Source of the DNA: Bacillus cereus group sp. RP43
GTDB lineage: Bacteria > Bacillota > Bacilli > Bacillales > Bacillaceae_G
NCBI RefSeq assembly: GCF_040459645.1
Contig: NZ_JARVHQ010000001.1
Location: 2,604,001-2,668,000 of the forward strand
DNA: 64,000 nt
Reading direction: 5' to 3'
In this document: piece after piece, positions 17,807 through 25,987 of the stretch
Position numbering within the stretch: position 1 is the stretch's first letter
Layout: each line of letters begins with the position of its first letter
Position numbers and translations under genes: made by a program
The notes under the pieces: model-generated
The model's database searches: none
What the model was told of the DNA's origin: nothing
Seen by the model: only the letters and a program-made list of their open reading frames with translations

Positions 17807-18085
17807 ATGAATGAGTTTCAACAAGAACTACAAGCGTTAAACCTTAATGATTATCAACCTGGTAATGTTGTTTATTGGGATCAGCAACAAAATCAATATC
17901 CATATTATTACATTCAAGACGATGCACGTCGTTGTGGCGGATGCGGTGGTTGTGGCGGACGTTGTGGTGGCTGTGGCGGTCGCTGTGGTGGTTGTGGCGG
18001 CGGACGTTGCGGCGGTTGTGTAGGTTGCGTTGGCTGCGTTGGTTGTTTCAGCTGTTCTAATTGCTGGAACTGGTGGTTTATTTAA
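17807..18085 (+). CDS. Heterocycloanthracin/sonorensin-family bacteriocin precursor
   Basis: A 92-residue precursor peptide. Residues 1-42 form the leader, opening MNEFQQELQALNLNDYQPGN and containing a Tyr-rich stretch (YPYYY). Residues 43-92 are the core, with 14 cysteines in Cys-Xaa-Xaa repeats: CGG units, some extended with Arg (CGGR), then three CVG, then CFS, CSN and a final Cys before the aromatic tail WNWWFI. This is the heterocycloanthracin family (TIGR03601-type), in which cysteines are thought to be converted to thiazoles by a cyclodehydratase/dehydrogenase complex. No maturation, export or immunity gene is near, which is known for this family. GGAGGG lies seven bases before ATG 17807; the ATG at 17792 has no such site. 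Confidence 0.92.
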   Translation: MNEFQQELQALNLNDYQPGNVVYWDQQQNQYPYYYIQDDARRCGGCGGCGGRCGGCGGRCGGCGGGRCGGCVGCVGCVGCFSCSNCWNWWFI

Positions 18086-18103
18086 GTACAGAATAATATT
18101 TCA

Positions 18104-18158
18104 CATGAAAGAAAAGTGTAAATACCAGTTTATGTTGTGTTAACGCTTTTCTTTCATG
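18104..18158 (+). terminator. Stem-loop after the bacteriocin gene, probable terminator
   Basis: A perfect 13-bp stem CATGAAAGAAAAG / CTTTTCTTTCATG (18104-18116 with 18146-18158), 29-base loop, followed a few bases later by TTTTTAT. The loop is long for a terminator. Confidence 0.6.
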
Positions 18159-18192
18159 CTGTCATTTTTATATGTTTTAGGGGGATATTTAT

Positions 18193-19221
18193 TTGTACAA
18201 ATATGAAAAATTAATTTCATGGGTAGAAAGCATTAAAGAGACCAATCAAAGTTCTACGGCAGCACTTTGTATTATGAAAGATAATAAGATTGTACTAGAG
18301 CATTATAGTGGAACGCATTCAAATACTCCTACTAGTAAAAAAGTAACCATATCTTCACAGTTCAATGTCGCTTCCGCAAGAAAAAGCTATTTAGGATTAA
18401 TGGTAGCTTATGCAGTTTATGAGGGGAAAATAAAATCTCTTGATGACGAGGCAGTAAATTATTTTGAAAACCATGATCCTTCATTACTCGGTAAGACAAC
18501 GATAAGACATTTAGTAACTCATTCACACGGTTTAAATGAAACCGATGATGGGACAGTTTTTCGTGAGTTTGAGCCGGGACAAGCTTGGGGGTACAGAGAT
18601 ATTAATGTAAGAATGGTCACGAAGCTTATTTATCAGCTGTATAATAAGAGTTTTCCTGAATTATTAAAGGAGCGTGTATTCCTACCTGCCAACTTCAATG
18701 AAACTGGATGGAGAATAGAACATGATGAAAATTTAGTTAAGGTTATTGTAAATCCAAATGAAGATGCTATAGAAAGTGTCGGTGCAGTAGATGACGGCTC
18801 CGAGAAAAATTTGTTTGTCTCTGCGAGAGAATTTGCATACTGGGGGAATCTGCATTTAAATAACGGGTTCTTAAATGGTAAACAAATTGTGCCAAAAGAA
18901 GTTATAGCACTTGCTACCAGCTTACAAAGTCCAGAGTATAAAAATAAAGAACTACCTCAAAACGGGTTATTTTGGTTCGTTCAAAATGAACCTGCTTTAT
19001 TTAGCGAACTTGGTGAGCGAGTTCCGAAAGGTTCCTATCAAATATTAGGAATTACAGGACCAACGATATTAGTCATTCCAGAATATAATGTCGTCGTTGC
19101 TAAAATGTACAATAAAAGATACAACTATGGTGGGGATAATTATTTATATTATTTACGTGAATTTAGCAATTTAGTCGCTGATACATTTAGTAGCAGTAAA
19201 AATAATATGGTTAGGGCATAA
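18193..19221 (+). CDS. Serine hydrolase of the beta-lactamase / PBP4*-like family
   Basis: A 342-residue PF00144 hydrolase with no signal peptide. The nucleophile motif SARK is at residues 61-64, the conserved HSHGLNE follows the second helix, and WGYRDINVRM takes the place of the YxN region. A UUG start at 18193 is supported by AGGGGGAT five bases upstream, and no ATG fits better. It shares only the fold with the other serine hydrolase at 771-1796. Position next to the bacteriocin gene is suggestive, but the terminator-like hairpin between them argues against one operon. Activity: probably esterase or peptidase. Confidence 0.8.
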   Translation: MYKYEKLISWVESIKETNQSSTAALCIMKDNKIVLEHYSGTHSNTPTSKKVTISSQFNVASARKSYLGLMVAYAVYEGKIKSLDDEAVNYFENHDPSLLGKTTIRHLVTHSHGLNETDDGTVFREFEPGQAWGYRDINVRMVTKLIYQLYNKSFPELLKERVFLPANFNETGWRIEHDENLVKVIVNPNEDAIESVGAVDDGSEKNLFVSAREFAYWGNLHLNNGFLNGKQIVPKEVIALATSLQSPEYKNKELPQNGLFWFVQNEPALFSELGERVPKGSYQILGITGPTILVIPEYNVVVAKMYNKRYNYGGDNYLYYLREFSNLVADTFSSSKNNMVRA

Positions 19222-19252
19222 CTACTCCTATAATAAAAAGGAGTGAACTTTA

Positions 19253-19396
19253 ATGAAAAATGAAGTGAATAAAAATAAAAAGCGAAATATAAAGGATGTA
19301 AACACAGAACAAAACGCGATTTATAGCGATCCGAAAGATGCAGCTAACATGCAAACTGTACCGCAGCCGAAAGACTTCGAGGAAATTGAATATTAA
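19253..19396 (+). CDS. Small charged protein of 47 residues
   Basis: A short ORF opening MKNEVNKNKKRNIKDV and ending PQPKDFEEIEY. It is rich in Lys, Asn, Asp and Glu, has a basic start and acidic end, no Cys and no membrane segment, and is likely disordered. AAAAGGAG with a nine-base spacing precedes the ATG, which begins 31 bp after the serine hydrolase stop, so the two are probably co-transcribed. Composition recalls small spore-associated proteins of Bacillus, but no family motif is seen, so no function is given. Confidence 0.65.
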   Translation: MKNEVNKNKKRNIKDVNTEQNAIYSDPKDAANMQTVPQPKDFEEIEY

Positions 19397-19542
19397 TTTT
19401 CTCTCCGACTTATTTATGAAAGAAAAATACGTCTTAAGTCTCATCACTTTCATCAAATTATTTGATAACATATGTACATAAGCATTCGAAAATGTCTTAT
19501 CTTAACAAAGCTTTCTTTAAATGCTGTATATAACCTACAAAA

Positions 19543-19570
19543 AGGCACTTCTTCAATGAAGTGTCTGTTT
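19543..19570 (+). terminator. Probable terminator
   Basis: Stem AGGCACTTC / GAAGTGTCT (one G.T pair) with a 6-base loop, 19543-19551 with 19558-19566; only a short T-rich tail. Confidence 0.6.
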
Positions 19571-19675
19571 GTGTAAGCTAACTTAATTTCCATTTTCCGT
19601 ACAGTATCGTGCAATTTATCATGGATATACTAACTGTGAAAATTCATGTCATGATAAAAGAAGGGGACAGTTAGT

Positions 19676-20884
19676 ATGAAACAATCATCTATAAATCCGT
19701 TGCTAATTGTTCTAGGTACAATCATTGTTCAAATTGGCCTAGGAACAATTTACACATGGAGTTTATTTAATCAACCCCTTGTAAGTAAGTTTGGATGGAA
19801 CCTCAATTCAGTCGCGATTACTTTCTCAATTACGAGTTTTTCTTTATCATTCTCAACTCTATTTGCAGGAAAGCTACAGCAAAAATTTGGACTCCGTAAA
19901 CTAATCGCTACTGCAGGAATTGTTTTAGGACTCGGTTTAATACTTAGTTCACAAGTTTCCTCATTACCATTACTTTATTTATTAGCTGGTGTTGTCGTTG
20001 GATATGCTGATGGAACAGCGTATATTACCTCACTATCTAATTTAATTAAATGGTTTCCAAACCGTAAAGGGCTTATTTCTGGTATATCTGTTTCGGCATA
20101 TGGAATGGGAAGCTTAATCTTTAGATATATAAACGGAAATCTTATCAACAGTCTTGGGGTATCACAAGCATTTTTATATTGGGGTATTATCGTCTTACTT
20201 TTAGTGTTGACAGGATCATTCTTCTTACGTGAAGCAATTGTAAGTAACACTGTAACTGAAACATTACACAATGATTATACGCCGCGTGAAATGATGAAAA
20301 CAAAACAAGTATATCTCTTATTTTTCATGCTATTCACATCATGTATGGGCGGACTGTATTTAATCGGTATGGTAAAAGACATTGGGGTGCAGCTCGTCGG
20401 TCTTAGTGCAGCGACTGCCGCTAATGCCGTCGCAATGATTGCAATCTTTAATACAATAGGTAGAATTATTCTTGGAACGTTATCAGATAAAATAGGCCGA
20501 TTAAAAATCGTCTCTGCTACATTTATTATTATTGGATTGTCCGTCTTCACTTTAAGTTTTATTCCACTAAATTACGGGATTTATTTTGCTTGTGTAGCAA
20601 GTGTTGCCTTTTGCTTTGGTGGTAATATCACTATATTCCCGGCCATTGTCGGGGATTTCTTCGGATTAAAAAACCATAGTACAAACTACGGGATTGTTTA
20701 CCAAGGTTTCGGATTTGGTGCACTTGCAGGATCATTCATTGGAGCACTACTTGGCGGATTTCAACCAACCTTCATTACAATAGGTGTTCTATGTGTAATA
20801 TCTTTCGTTATCTCTATAGTAATCCGCCCTCCAAATGCAGAAAAGGAGAAGGAAATACAATCGTTAAATCGAAAAATAGCTTAA
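19676..20884 (+). CDS. OFA-family MFS carrier (oxalate/formate antiporter-like)
   Basis: A 402-residue, 12-helix major facilitator. The first helix signature is GTIIVQIGLGTIYTWSLFNQP, the mark of the oxalate/formate antiporter (OFA) family, which also includes the pyruvate-induced YhjX of E. coli. KWFPNRKGLISGISVSAYG and LGTLSDKIGRLK are the other conserved loops. Likely substrates are small carboxylates such as lactate, pyruvate or formate; not decidable from sequence. The ATG has a weak GGGGAC site upstream. A hairpin terminator follows directly, so it is monocistronic. Confidence 0.88.
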   Translation: MKQSSINPLLIVLGTIIVQIGLGTIYTWSLFNQPLVSKFGWNLNSVAITFSITSFSLSFSTLFAGKLQQKFGLRKLIATAGIVLGLGLILSSQVSSLPLLYLLAGVVVGYADGTAYITSLSNLIKWFPNRKGLISGISVSAYGMGSLIFRYINGNLINSLGVSQAFLYWGIIVLLLVLTGSFFLREAIVSNTVTETLHNDYTPREMMKTKQVYLLFFMLFTSCMGGLYLIGMVKDIGVQLVGLSAATAANAVAMIAIFNTIGRIILGTLSDKIGRLKIVSATFIIIGLSVFTLSFIPLNYGIYFACVASVAFCFGGNITIFPAIVGDFFGLKNHSTNYGIVYQGFGFGALAGSFIGALLGGFQPTFITIGVLCVISFVISIVIRPPNAEKEKEIQSLNRKIA

Positions 20885-20891
20885 TGCTAAG

Positions 20892-20920
20892 AAAGAGTCC
20901 TTATGCTAGGGCTCTTTTTA
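20892..20920 (+). terminator. Terminator after the OFA carrier gene
   Basis: Stem AAAGAGTCC / GGGCTCTTT (one G.T pair), 8-base loop, followed by TT and A-rich sequence. Confidence 0.8.
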
Positions 20921-21132
20921 AAAGGTTATCTCATTATAAGATAATGTGTAAACAATGTACTCCACATCAAAATAAAACCACGTAAAAAGGATAATTACAA
21001 TTAGAGTCTCCACTCGAAATATCTGGACTTCAGCCTTTACTTATTACGTAACCTACTATTAATAAAGACAGGATAATTTAATTATTAAATTGAATAGATT
21101 ACGTAAATATAAAAAGGTGCGTGATACTGAAA

Positions 21133-21549
21133 ATGAAAATTCAAAAACAATGGATTCAAGAAGATAGTGATTACATAAGAGAGAAAGTAATTGAATATAA
21201 CCAAAAACATCTTTCAAATGAAGAGAAAACACCTTCAGAAAAGGTAAGTTTTATAGTAAGGAATGAAAAAGAAGAAATAATCGGAGGGGTAACAGCGATA
21301 ACTTTTTGGCATCACTTGCATATTGACTTTCTGTGGGTGTCTGAAGAATATAGACACGAAGGCTATGGCAGCAAATTAATGAAACTTATTGAAGAATTTG
21401 CAATCGAAAAAGAATGTCGGCTGATAAACTTAGACACTTTTAGTTTCCAAGCTCCAAACTTTTATAAAAAACATGGATACAAAGTGATCGGAGTCAGTAA
21501 AGATCATCCTAAAGGACATCATCACTATTATTTAGAAAAAAGGTTGTAA
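21133..21549 (+). CDS. GNAT family N-acetyltransferase
   Basis: A ~138-residue single-domain GNAT. LWVSEEYRHEGYGSKLM is the acetyl-CoA loop and FSFQAPNFYKKHGYKVIG the closing strand-helix. A His-rich end (DHPKGHHHYYLE) is characteristic of a Bacillus subgroup, also seen in aminoglycoside-like or peptide acetyltransferases. The frame starts at GTG 21121, but that codon almost touches the AAGG site; ATG 21133 (MKIQKQWIQED) is preferred. Substrate unknown; the gene seems to stand alone before a terminator at 21623-21660. Confidence 0.85.
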   Translation: MKIQKQWIQEDSDYIREKVIEYNQKHLSNEEKTPSEKVSFIVRNEKEEIIGGVTAITFWHHLHIDFLWVSEEYRHEGYGSKLMKLIEEFAIEKECRLINLDTFSFQAPNFYKKHGYKVIGVSKDHPKGHHHYYLEKRL

Positions 21550-21622
21550 AAAACATATTAAATTTATAGTTGCTATTGCTTGGTATGTTTTAACCGAATC
21601 GATTTTTTAACATTTAGTGGGC

Positions 21623-21660
21623 GTGTTTTGATTATTCTTTTTCAAAACATGTTCTTTTTC
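21623..21660 (+). terminator. Probable terminator
   Basis: Stem GTGTTTTGA / TCAAAACAT (21623-21631 with 21642-21650, one G.T pair) followed by a T-rich run. Confidence 0.7.
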
Positions 21661-21736
21661 TTTTTTGTGAATAAAAACCATTTAATGATAGAATGAAATA
21701 AAGACAGAAAATTCGTATCATTGAAGGGGATTAAAT

Positions 21737-22180
21737 ATGAAAAAGGTGAATGTTACATACGCGCTTTTATACGATGAAACTCACGAAAAGCTCTTAATGG
21801 TTAAAAACAAAGGGAAAAATGGCTCTTATTACACTTTACCAGGTGGAGCAGTTAAATTAGGTGAAACGTTAGAAGAGGCAACAATTCGTGAAGTAAAAGA
21901 AGAAACTGGACTAGATATATCCGTAAAAGGGGTTTGTTCCATTAGTGAAGCGTTTTTTGAGGAAAGGGGACATCATGCAATCTTCTTTAATTTTTCAGGA
22001 GAAATAATAGGAGGAGAGATATGTATATCGCGTCCAAAAGAGATTGAAGAGATTACCTGGATGGAATTACATATAGCAGAGCCTTATTTACGTATACCAG
22101 AACACTTAAAAGGTGTTTTACAAAAGAAAGAAACGGTTCCTTATATTTTTAATGGAACTATTATTCATCAATCTTCATAA
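21737..22180 (+). CDS. Nudix hydrolase
   Basis: A 147-residue MutT-type enzyme with an intact Nudix box: GGAVKLGETLEEAT then IREVKEETGL. It opens with MKKVNVTYALLYDETHEKLL and has the short loop LMVKNKGKNGSYYTLPGG typical of small Bacillus Nudix proteins. It is only distantly similar to the other Nudix protein of this window. The dnaN paralogue begins 31 bp after its stop on the same strand, with no terminator, so the two may share a transcript. Substrate not decidable. Confidence 0.88.
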   Translation: MKKVNVTYALLYDETHEKLLMVKNKGKNGSYYTLPGGAVKLGETLEEATIREVKEETGLDISVKGVCSISEAFFEERGHHAIFFNFSGEIIGGEICISRPKEIEEITWMELHIAEPYLRIPEHLKGVLQKKETVPYIFNGTIIHQSS

Positions 22181-22210
22181 AGATAGTATTTCATTTAAGG
22201 CGGGGGAAAA

Positions 22211-23341
22211 ATGGAGTTTATCGTTAATCACAAACAATTTACACAAGCTCTTTCAGAAGTAAGTAAAGCTATCTCAACAAAAACTTTAATTCCTATATTA
22301 TCCGGAATAAAAATAACAGCAGATCAATTTGGAATTACTTTAATCGCAAGTAATTCGAATATTTTCATTGAAAAATTTATACCTATTTCAATTGAAGACG
22401 AACAAATTGCAACTATTTTAAAAGCAGGGAGTATTGTTGTACCAGCAAAGTATTTCATTGAAATTATTAAGAAAATGCCAAGTGAGATTTTAATAAAAAG
22501 TATGAATGAGCAGTTGATTACAATTCAATCTGATGAAATTACTTTAAACTTAAATGGATTCTCGGCGAACGACTTTCCAAATGTACCATTTATAGACGAA
22601 CATGGAGAAATACAAGTAGAAACGGAACAGTTGATTGAAGTCTTTAAACAAACTGCCTTTGCAGCTGCTAAAAATGAATCCAGACCAGTTCTTACTGGCG
22701 TACATATCGTATTTGATCACAATAAATTAGTTTGCGCTGCGACTGATTCACATAGACTGGCTTTACGTGAAATACTAATTTCATCTCATGCGAAAGCAAA
22801 TTGCATTATACCAAGTTCAACTATTAGTGAACTTCTAAAATTAATGAACAACAATTTAAATTTTGTATACATATATCTTTCAGAGAGTCACATTATTTTT
22901 AAATTCGGTACAATTACGTTGTATTCAAGACTAATTGAAGGAAAATACCCTAATATATCTAGCCTAATACCACGTGAATTTCAAACAGTAATTAACATAG
23001 ATAGAAAAAAGATTTTACAAGGTGTAGATCGATCCAGTTTATTAGCAAGTGAATGGGCGAATAACAACGTAAATTTAGAAATCATCGATGAATCCACAAT
23101 AAAAATCTCTTCTAATGCTTCTCAGGTCGGTAAAATATCAGAAACACAACAAATAGATACCATTCACGGACAAAAGCAATTAAATATATCTTTCGATGGA
23201 CGCTTTATGGTTGATGCTTTAAAAGCAATGAAAGAAGATATAGTTACTTTAAGTTTTGGTGGTTCTATGAGACCGATATTAATTGAAGCAGGAGAACAAT
23301 CTGCAGCAGTACATCTTATATCACCAGTTAGAGCTTATTAA
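22211..23341 (+). CDS. Second DNA polymerase III beta clamp (DnaN paralogue)
   Basis: A 376-residue sliding-clamp homologue of normal DnaN length with three domains. It opens with MEFIVNHKQFTQALSEVSKAI and has STKTLIPILSGIKI, FAAAKNESRPVLTGVHI and AATDSHRLALRE, all canonical clamp segments, and ends in HLISPVRAY, corresponding to the MPMR / LPVRTY end of DnaN. It is not beside dnaA or recF, so this is an accessory copy; several Bacillus cereus-group strains have one. It may load with a specialised polymerase or be used in stress; which partners bind is unknown. RBS GGCGGGGGAAAA is close to the ATG. It follows a Nudix gene. Confidence 0.88.
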   Translation: MEFIVNHKQFTQALSEVSKAISTKTLIPILSGIKITADQFGITLIASNSNIFIEKFIPISIEDEQIATILKAGSIVVPAKYFIEIIKKMPSEILIKSMNEQLITIQSDEITLNLNGFSANDFPNVPFIDEHGEIQVETEQLIEVFKQTAFAAAKNESRPVLTGVHIVFDHNKLVCAATDSHRLALREILISSHAKANCIIPSSTISELLKLMNNNLNFVYIYLSESHIIFKFGTITLYSRLIEGKYPNISSLIPREFQTVINIDRKKILQGVDRSSLLASEWANNNVNLEIIDESTIKISSNASQVGKISETQQIDTIHGQKQLNISFDGRFMVDALKAMKEDIVTLSFGGSMRPILIEAGEQSAAVHLISPVRAY

Positions 23342-23371
23342 GAGAAATGAAAGAAAAAGAGTTTGTCATTT

Positions 23372-23407
23372 AATATAAGAGAAACAATCAATATAAGAGA
23401 AACAATC
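23372..23407. repeat. Tandem duplication of an 18-bp unit
   Basis: AATATAAGAGAAACAATC occurs twice head to tail (23372-23389, 23390-23407) between two genes; probably a recent slippage duplication. Confidence 0.85.
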
Positions 23408-23452
23408 TAGAAAACACAGCAATGAATTCATAATTTAGAGGAGAGATTCATT

Positions 23453-24289
23453 ATGTGGAAAATAAATCAAATTGAAACATCACGTGGGAAGTTTGAGTAT
23501 TTTCAAAAAGGAGAAGGGGCTCCTTTATGCGTTACACATTTATATAGTGAGTATAACAATAATGGAAATACTTTCGCGAATCCATTTACCAAGCACTATA
23601 GCGTGTATTTAATTAATTTAAAAGGCTGCGGTAATTCAGATCCAGCAAATGACGATGCGGAATATAGTATGGCAGAAGCCGTAAAAGATTTAGAAGCGAT
23701 TAGAGTAGCTTTACATATAAATAAGTGGGCTTTTGCGGGTCATTCTACAGGAGGTATGCTAGCTCTTGTTTATGCAACTGAAGCACAAGAAAGTTTAACA
23801 AAAATTATTGCTGGTGGCGCATCGGCAAGTAAAGAATATGCATCTCATAAAGATTGTATATACTGCAGTGAAAATAAAAATTTCAATAGAATCGTTTCAA
23901 TTATGAATTCTTTAAATGACCCTAATACACGACAAGAAGAAAGAAAAACATTAGGTAGAGAGTGGGCACTTATGTCTTTTTATTCTGAAGAAAAGCTTGA
24001 AGAATCATTAAAACTGCCGAATAGCGGGAAGGTAGTTGGAGATCGGTTAAATTATTTTAGAGCAGTTGAATATAAAGACTATGATGTCCGTCAGAAACTT
24101 AAACATGTTAAAATACCAAGCCTTATATATTGCGGGAAGCATGATGCACAATGCCCATACATATTCTCACAAGAAATAGCAAATCTAATCCCGAACGCAA
24201 CGCTAACAACATTTGAAGAAAGTAATCACAATCCATTTGTCGAGGAAATGGATAAGTTTGAAACATTTGTAAAGGATACTTTATATTAA
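23453..24289 (+). CDS. Alpha/beta hydrolase
   Basis: A 278-residue alpha/beta hydrolase of the proline-iminopeptidase/epoxide-hydrolase class. The nucleophile elbow is GHSTGG with Ser98; the acid is the Asp in YCGKHDAQCP and the base the His in ESNHNPF. A lid insertion contains a Cys pair (HKDCIYCSE), unusual in such enzymes and possibly a disulphide or metal site. No signal peptide. AGGAGAG precedes the ATG. Substrate unknown; an esterase or aminopeptidase role is the default. Confidence 0.88.
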   Translation: MWKINQIETSRGKFEYFQKGEGAPLCVTHLYSEYNNNGNTFANPFTKHYSVYLINLKGCGNSDPANDDAEYSMAEAVKDLEAIRVALHINKWAFAGHSTGGMLALVYATEAQESLTKIIAGGASASKEYASHKDCIYCSENKNFNRIVSIMNSLNDPNTRQEERKTLGREWALMSFYSEEKLEESLKLPNSGKVVGDRLNYFRAVEYKDYDVRQKLKHVKIPSLIYCGKHDAQCPYIFSQEIANLIPNATLTTFEESNHNPFVEEMDKFETFVKDTLY

Positions 24290-24340
24290 ATATATGTTTT
24301 AGAGCTTAATAGGGGGGAGATGTAAAGAAAGGAGGAGTTC

Positions 24341-24541
24341 ATGAAAAAAGAAAAGCTTTTATTTTGGATTAATATCACTAGTATGATTACTATATTATCC
24401 TCAATTATTTATTTAGCTTTTGCAGCATCTATCAAAAAAGATACTCTTACTCAATTAAAAAAGCTCCAAATATCCCATCTACAATTTAAGACTCAAACAA
24501 TACAGAGGACTCTTCAGGATATTGGACAAAAGAAAAGATGA
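24341..24541 (+). CDS. Small single-helix membrane protein
   Basis: A 66-residue protein with a basic start, one transmembrane helix (residues 8-30, FWINITSMITILSSIIYLAF) and a charged, probably coiled-coil tail containing QLKKLQISHLQFKTQTIQRT. A very strong AAAGGAGGAG lies before the ATG. It follows the alpha/beta hydrolase by 51 bp. Function unknown; such proteins are often membrane adaptors or sporulation-related. A perfect bidirectional terminator follows at 24592-24625. Confidence 0.65.
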   Translation: MKKEKLLFWINITSMITILSSIIYLAFAASIKKDTLTQLKKLQISHLQFKTQTIQRTLQDIGQKKR

Positions 24542-24591
24542 AAAATGCACTTCCAGTAGATATAAGAGAAATCCATAATAAGTGAATTAAC

Positions 24592-24625
24592 AAAAAGCGA
24601 ACTATATTAAATCAGTTCGCTTTTT
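24592..24625. terminator. Bidirectional terminator
   Basis: Perfect 12-bp stem AAAAAGCGAACT / AGTTCGCTTTTT with a 10-base loop between convergent genes. Confidence 0.9.
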
Positions 24626-24632
24626 ATAATGA

Positions 24633-25595
24633 TTAAACTTCTCGCCACCAAGCTGACGTAGGATATTCTCTAGATTTTAACGGAATAGCTTCACCGATTT
24701 GTGGCATTGCAATATTAACCCCTAAACGATTTGCTTCTTTCGTAATTCGCTCAATTGGATCACTCCATTCATGTAACGCTAACGTAAAAGCACCCCAATG
24801 AATAGGAACAAGCCATTCTCCTTTAACGTCAATATGAGCTTGTACTGTTTCTTCTGGCAACATATGAATTGCAGACCATCTCGCATCATATTGTCCACAT
24901 TCCATTAAAGTAAGATCAAATGGACCGTATTTATTACCAATCTCCTTAAAGTGCGGAGCATATCCACTATCACCACTAAAGAAGACTTTCGTTTCTTGAC
25001 CAAGGATAACCCATGAACACCATAACGAATTATCTCTATCTGTCATACTTCGTCCAGAGAAATGCCTTGCAGGTGTACAAACTAATTTAATATTATCAAA
25101 AGTAATTTCATCCCACCAATTATGCTCACTAATTTTACTAGGTGAAACACCCCATTTAATAAGATAACGTGCAACTCCAGTCGGAACATAAAAGTGCTTT
25201 ACACGATCTTTTAACTGCATAATACTTTTGTAATTTAAATGGTCATAGTGATTATGCGAAATGATAATCGCATCAATTTCTTGAAGATCTTCACGTTCTA
25301 AAGAAAAAGCACCACTATAACGTTTACTATTAAAAACAGGAAACGGGGAAGAGGCGTCGCCAAACATAGGATCTAATAACAGCTTTTTACCTTCTATTTT
25401 TAAAAGAGAAGCAGAATGACCAAACCATGTAATACTATCTATAGATTCATCATGCAGATTCGGTAACACAATAGGTAAATTCTTTATAGGACGCAGCTTT
25501 GTTTTCATTTTAAAGTAATCAGTCATTAAACCGATAATATCTTTCGGATTAAAACTTACATCAGTATGAATTTGATTTATATATTTCTTTTTCAT
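24633..25595 (-). CDS. MBL-fold metallohydrolase (NAPE-PLD / UlaG-like)
   Basis: A 320-residue metallo-beta-lactamase fold protein. Visible metal motifs: SHNHYDHLNY (HxHxDH), CTPARHFSG, the Asp in FFSGDSGYA, and the late PIHWGAF. The region WFGHSASLLKIEGKKLLLDPMF is the usual opening of the Lactamase_B_2 family that includes human NAPE-PLD and bacterial RomA/UlaG-like hydrolases. Likely acts on a phosphodiester or lactone; the exact substrate is unknown. No signal peptide. AAGGAG lies eight bases before the ATG. Confidence 0.88.
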   Translation of the reverse strand: MKKKYINQIHTDVSFNPKDIIGLMTDYFKMKTKLRPIKNLPIVLPNLHDESIDSITWFGHSASLLKIEGKKLLLDPMFGDASSPFPVFNSKRYSGAFSLEREDLQEIDAIIISHNHYDHLNYKSIMQLKDRVKHFYVPTGVARYLIKWGVSPSKISEHNWWDEITFDNIKLVCTPARHFSGRSMTDRDNSLWCSWVILGQETKVFFSGDSGYAPHFKEIGNKYGPFDLTLMECGQYDARWSAIHMLPEETVQAHIDVKGEWLVPIHWGAFTLALHEWSDPIERITKEANRLGVNIAMPQIGEAIPLKSREYPTSAWWREV

Positions 25596-25987
25596 TAGTT
25601 CTCCTTTTTACGTTTAACAATATACGTATGTTGTTATTCTAGCTGTTATTAGTGTAAACTATATCGTTTTACCTTTCATCTTTAATGCAGTACATTTCAT
25701 AAATTCTTCAAATTTATTATTTGGATATATAAAATAGAATTCATTTAGCAGCAGCTAAAACTAATAATATGTATTTGTAAATTGTTTTAATTAAGTAAAT
25801 TCTTTCTCAAAAATCACGAAGAATGTATGTTTCGTTGTATGTTTAAGAAGCAGATATGTCCCTAATTATCCAAAAGGAGCATACTAAGGTTTATAATTTA
25901 AGATTATTAAAGGATACCTATTTTTATTTATAGAACATAGTAAATAAATAGATTTTACAATTAACTTATTTAAAAAGGAGGGATGTA
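25596..25987. other. A+T-rich intergenic region without supported gene
   Basis: About 390 bp between divergent genes. It holds promoters by position but no ORF with a ribosome binding site, repeat or hairpin worth naming. Confidence 0.5.

Noticed and set aside
17930..18040. GGC/TGT-rich tandem stretch that looks like a microsatellite
   Set aside because: It is the coding region of the Cys-Gly repeats of the bacteriocin precursor, in frame, so it is not a simple repeat element.
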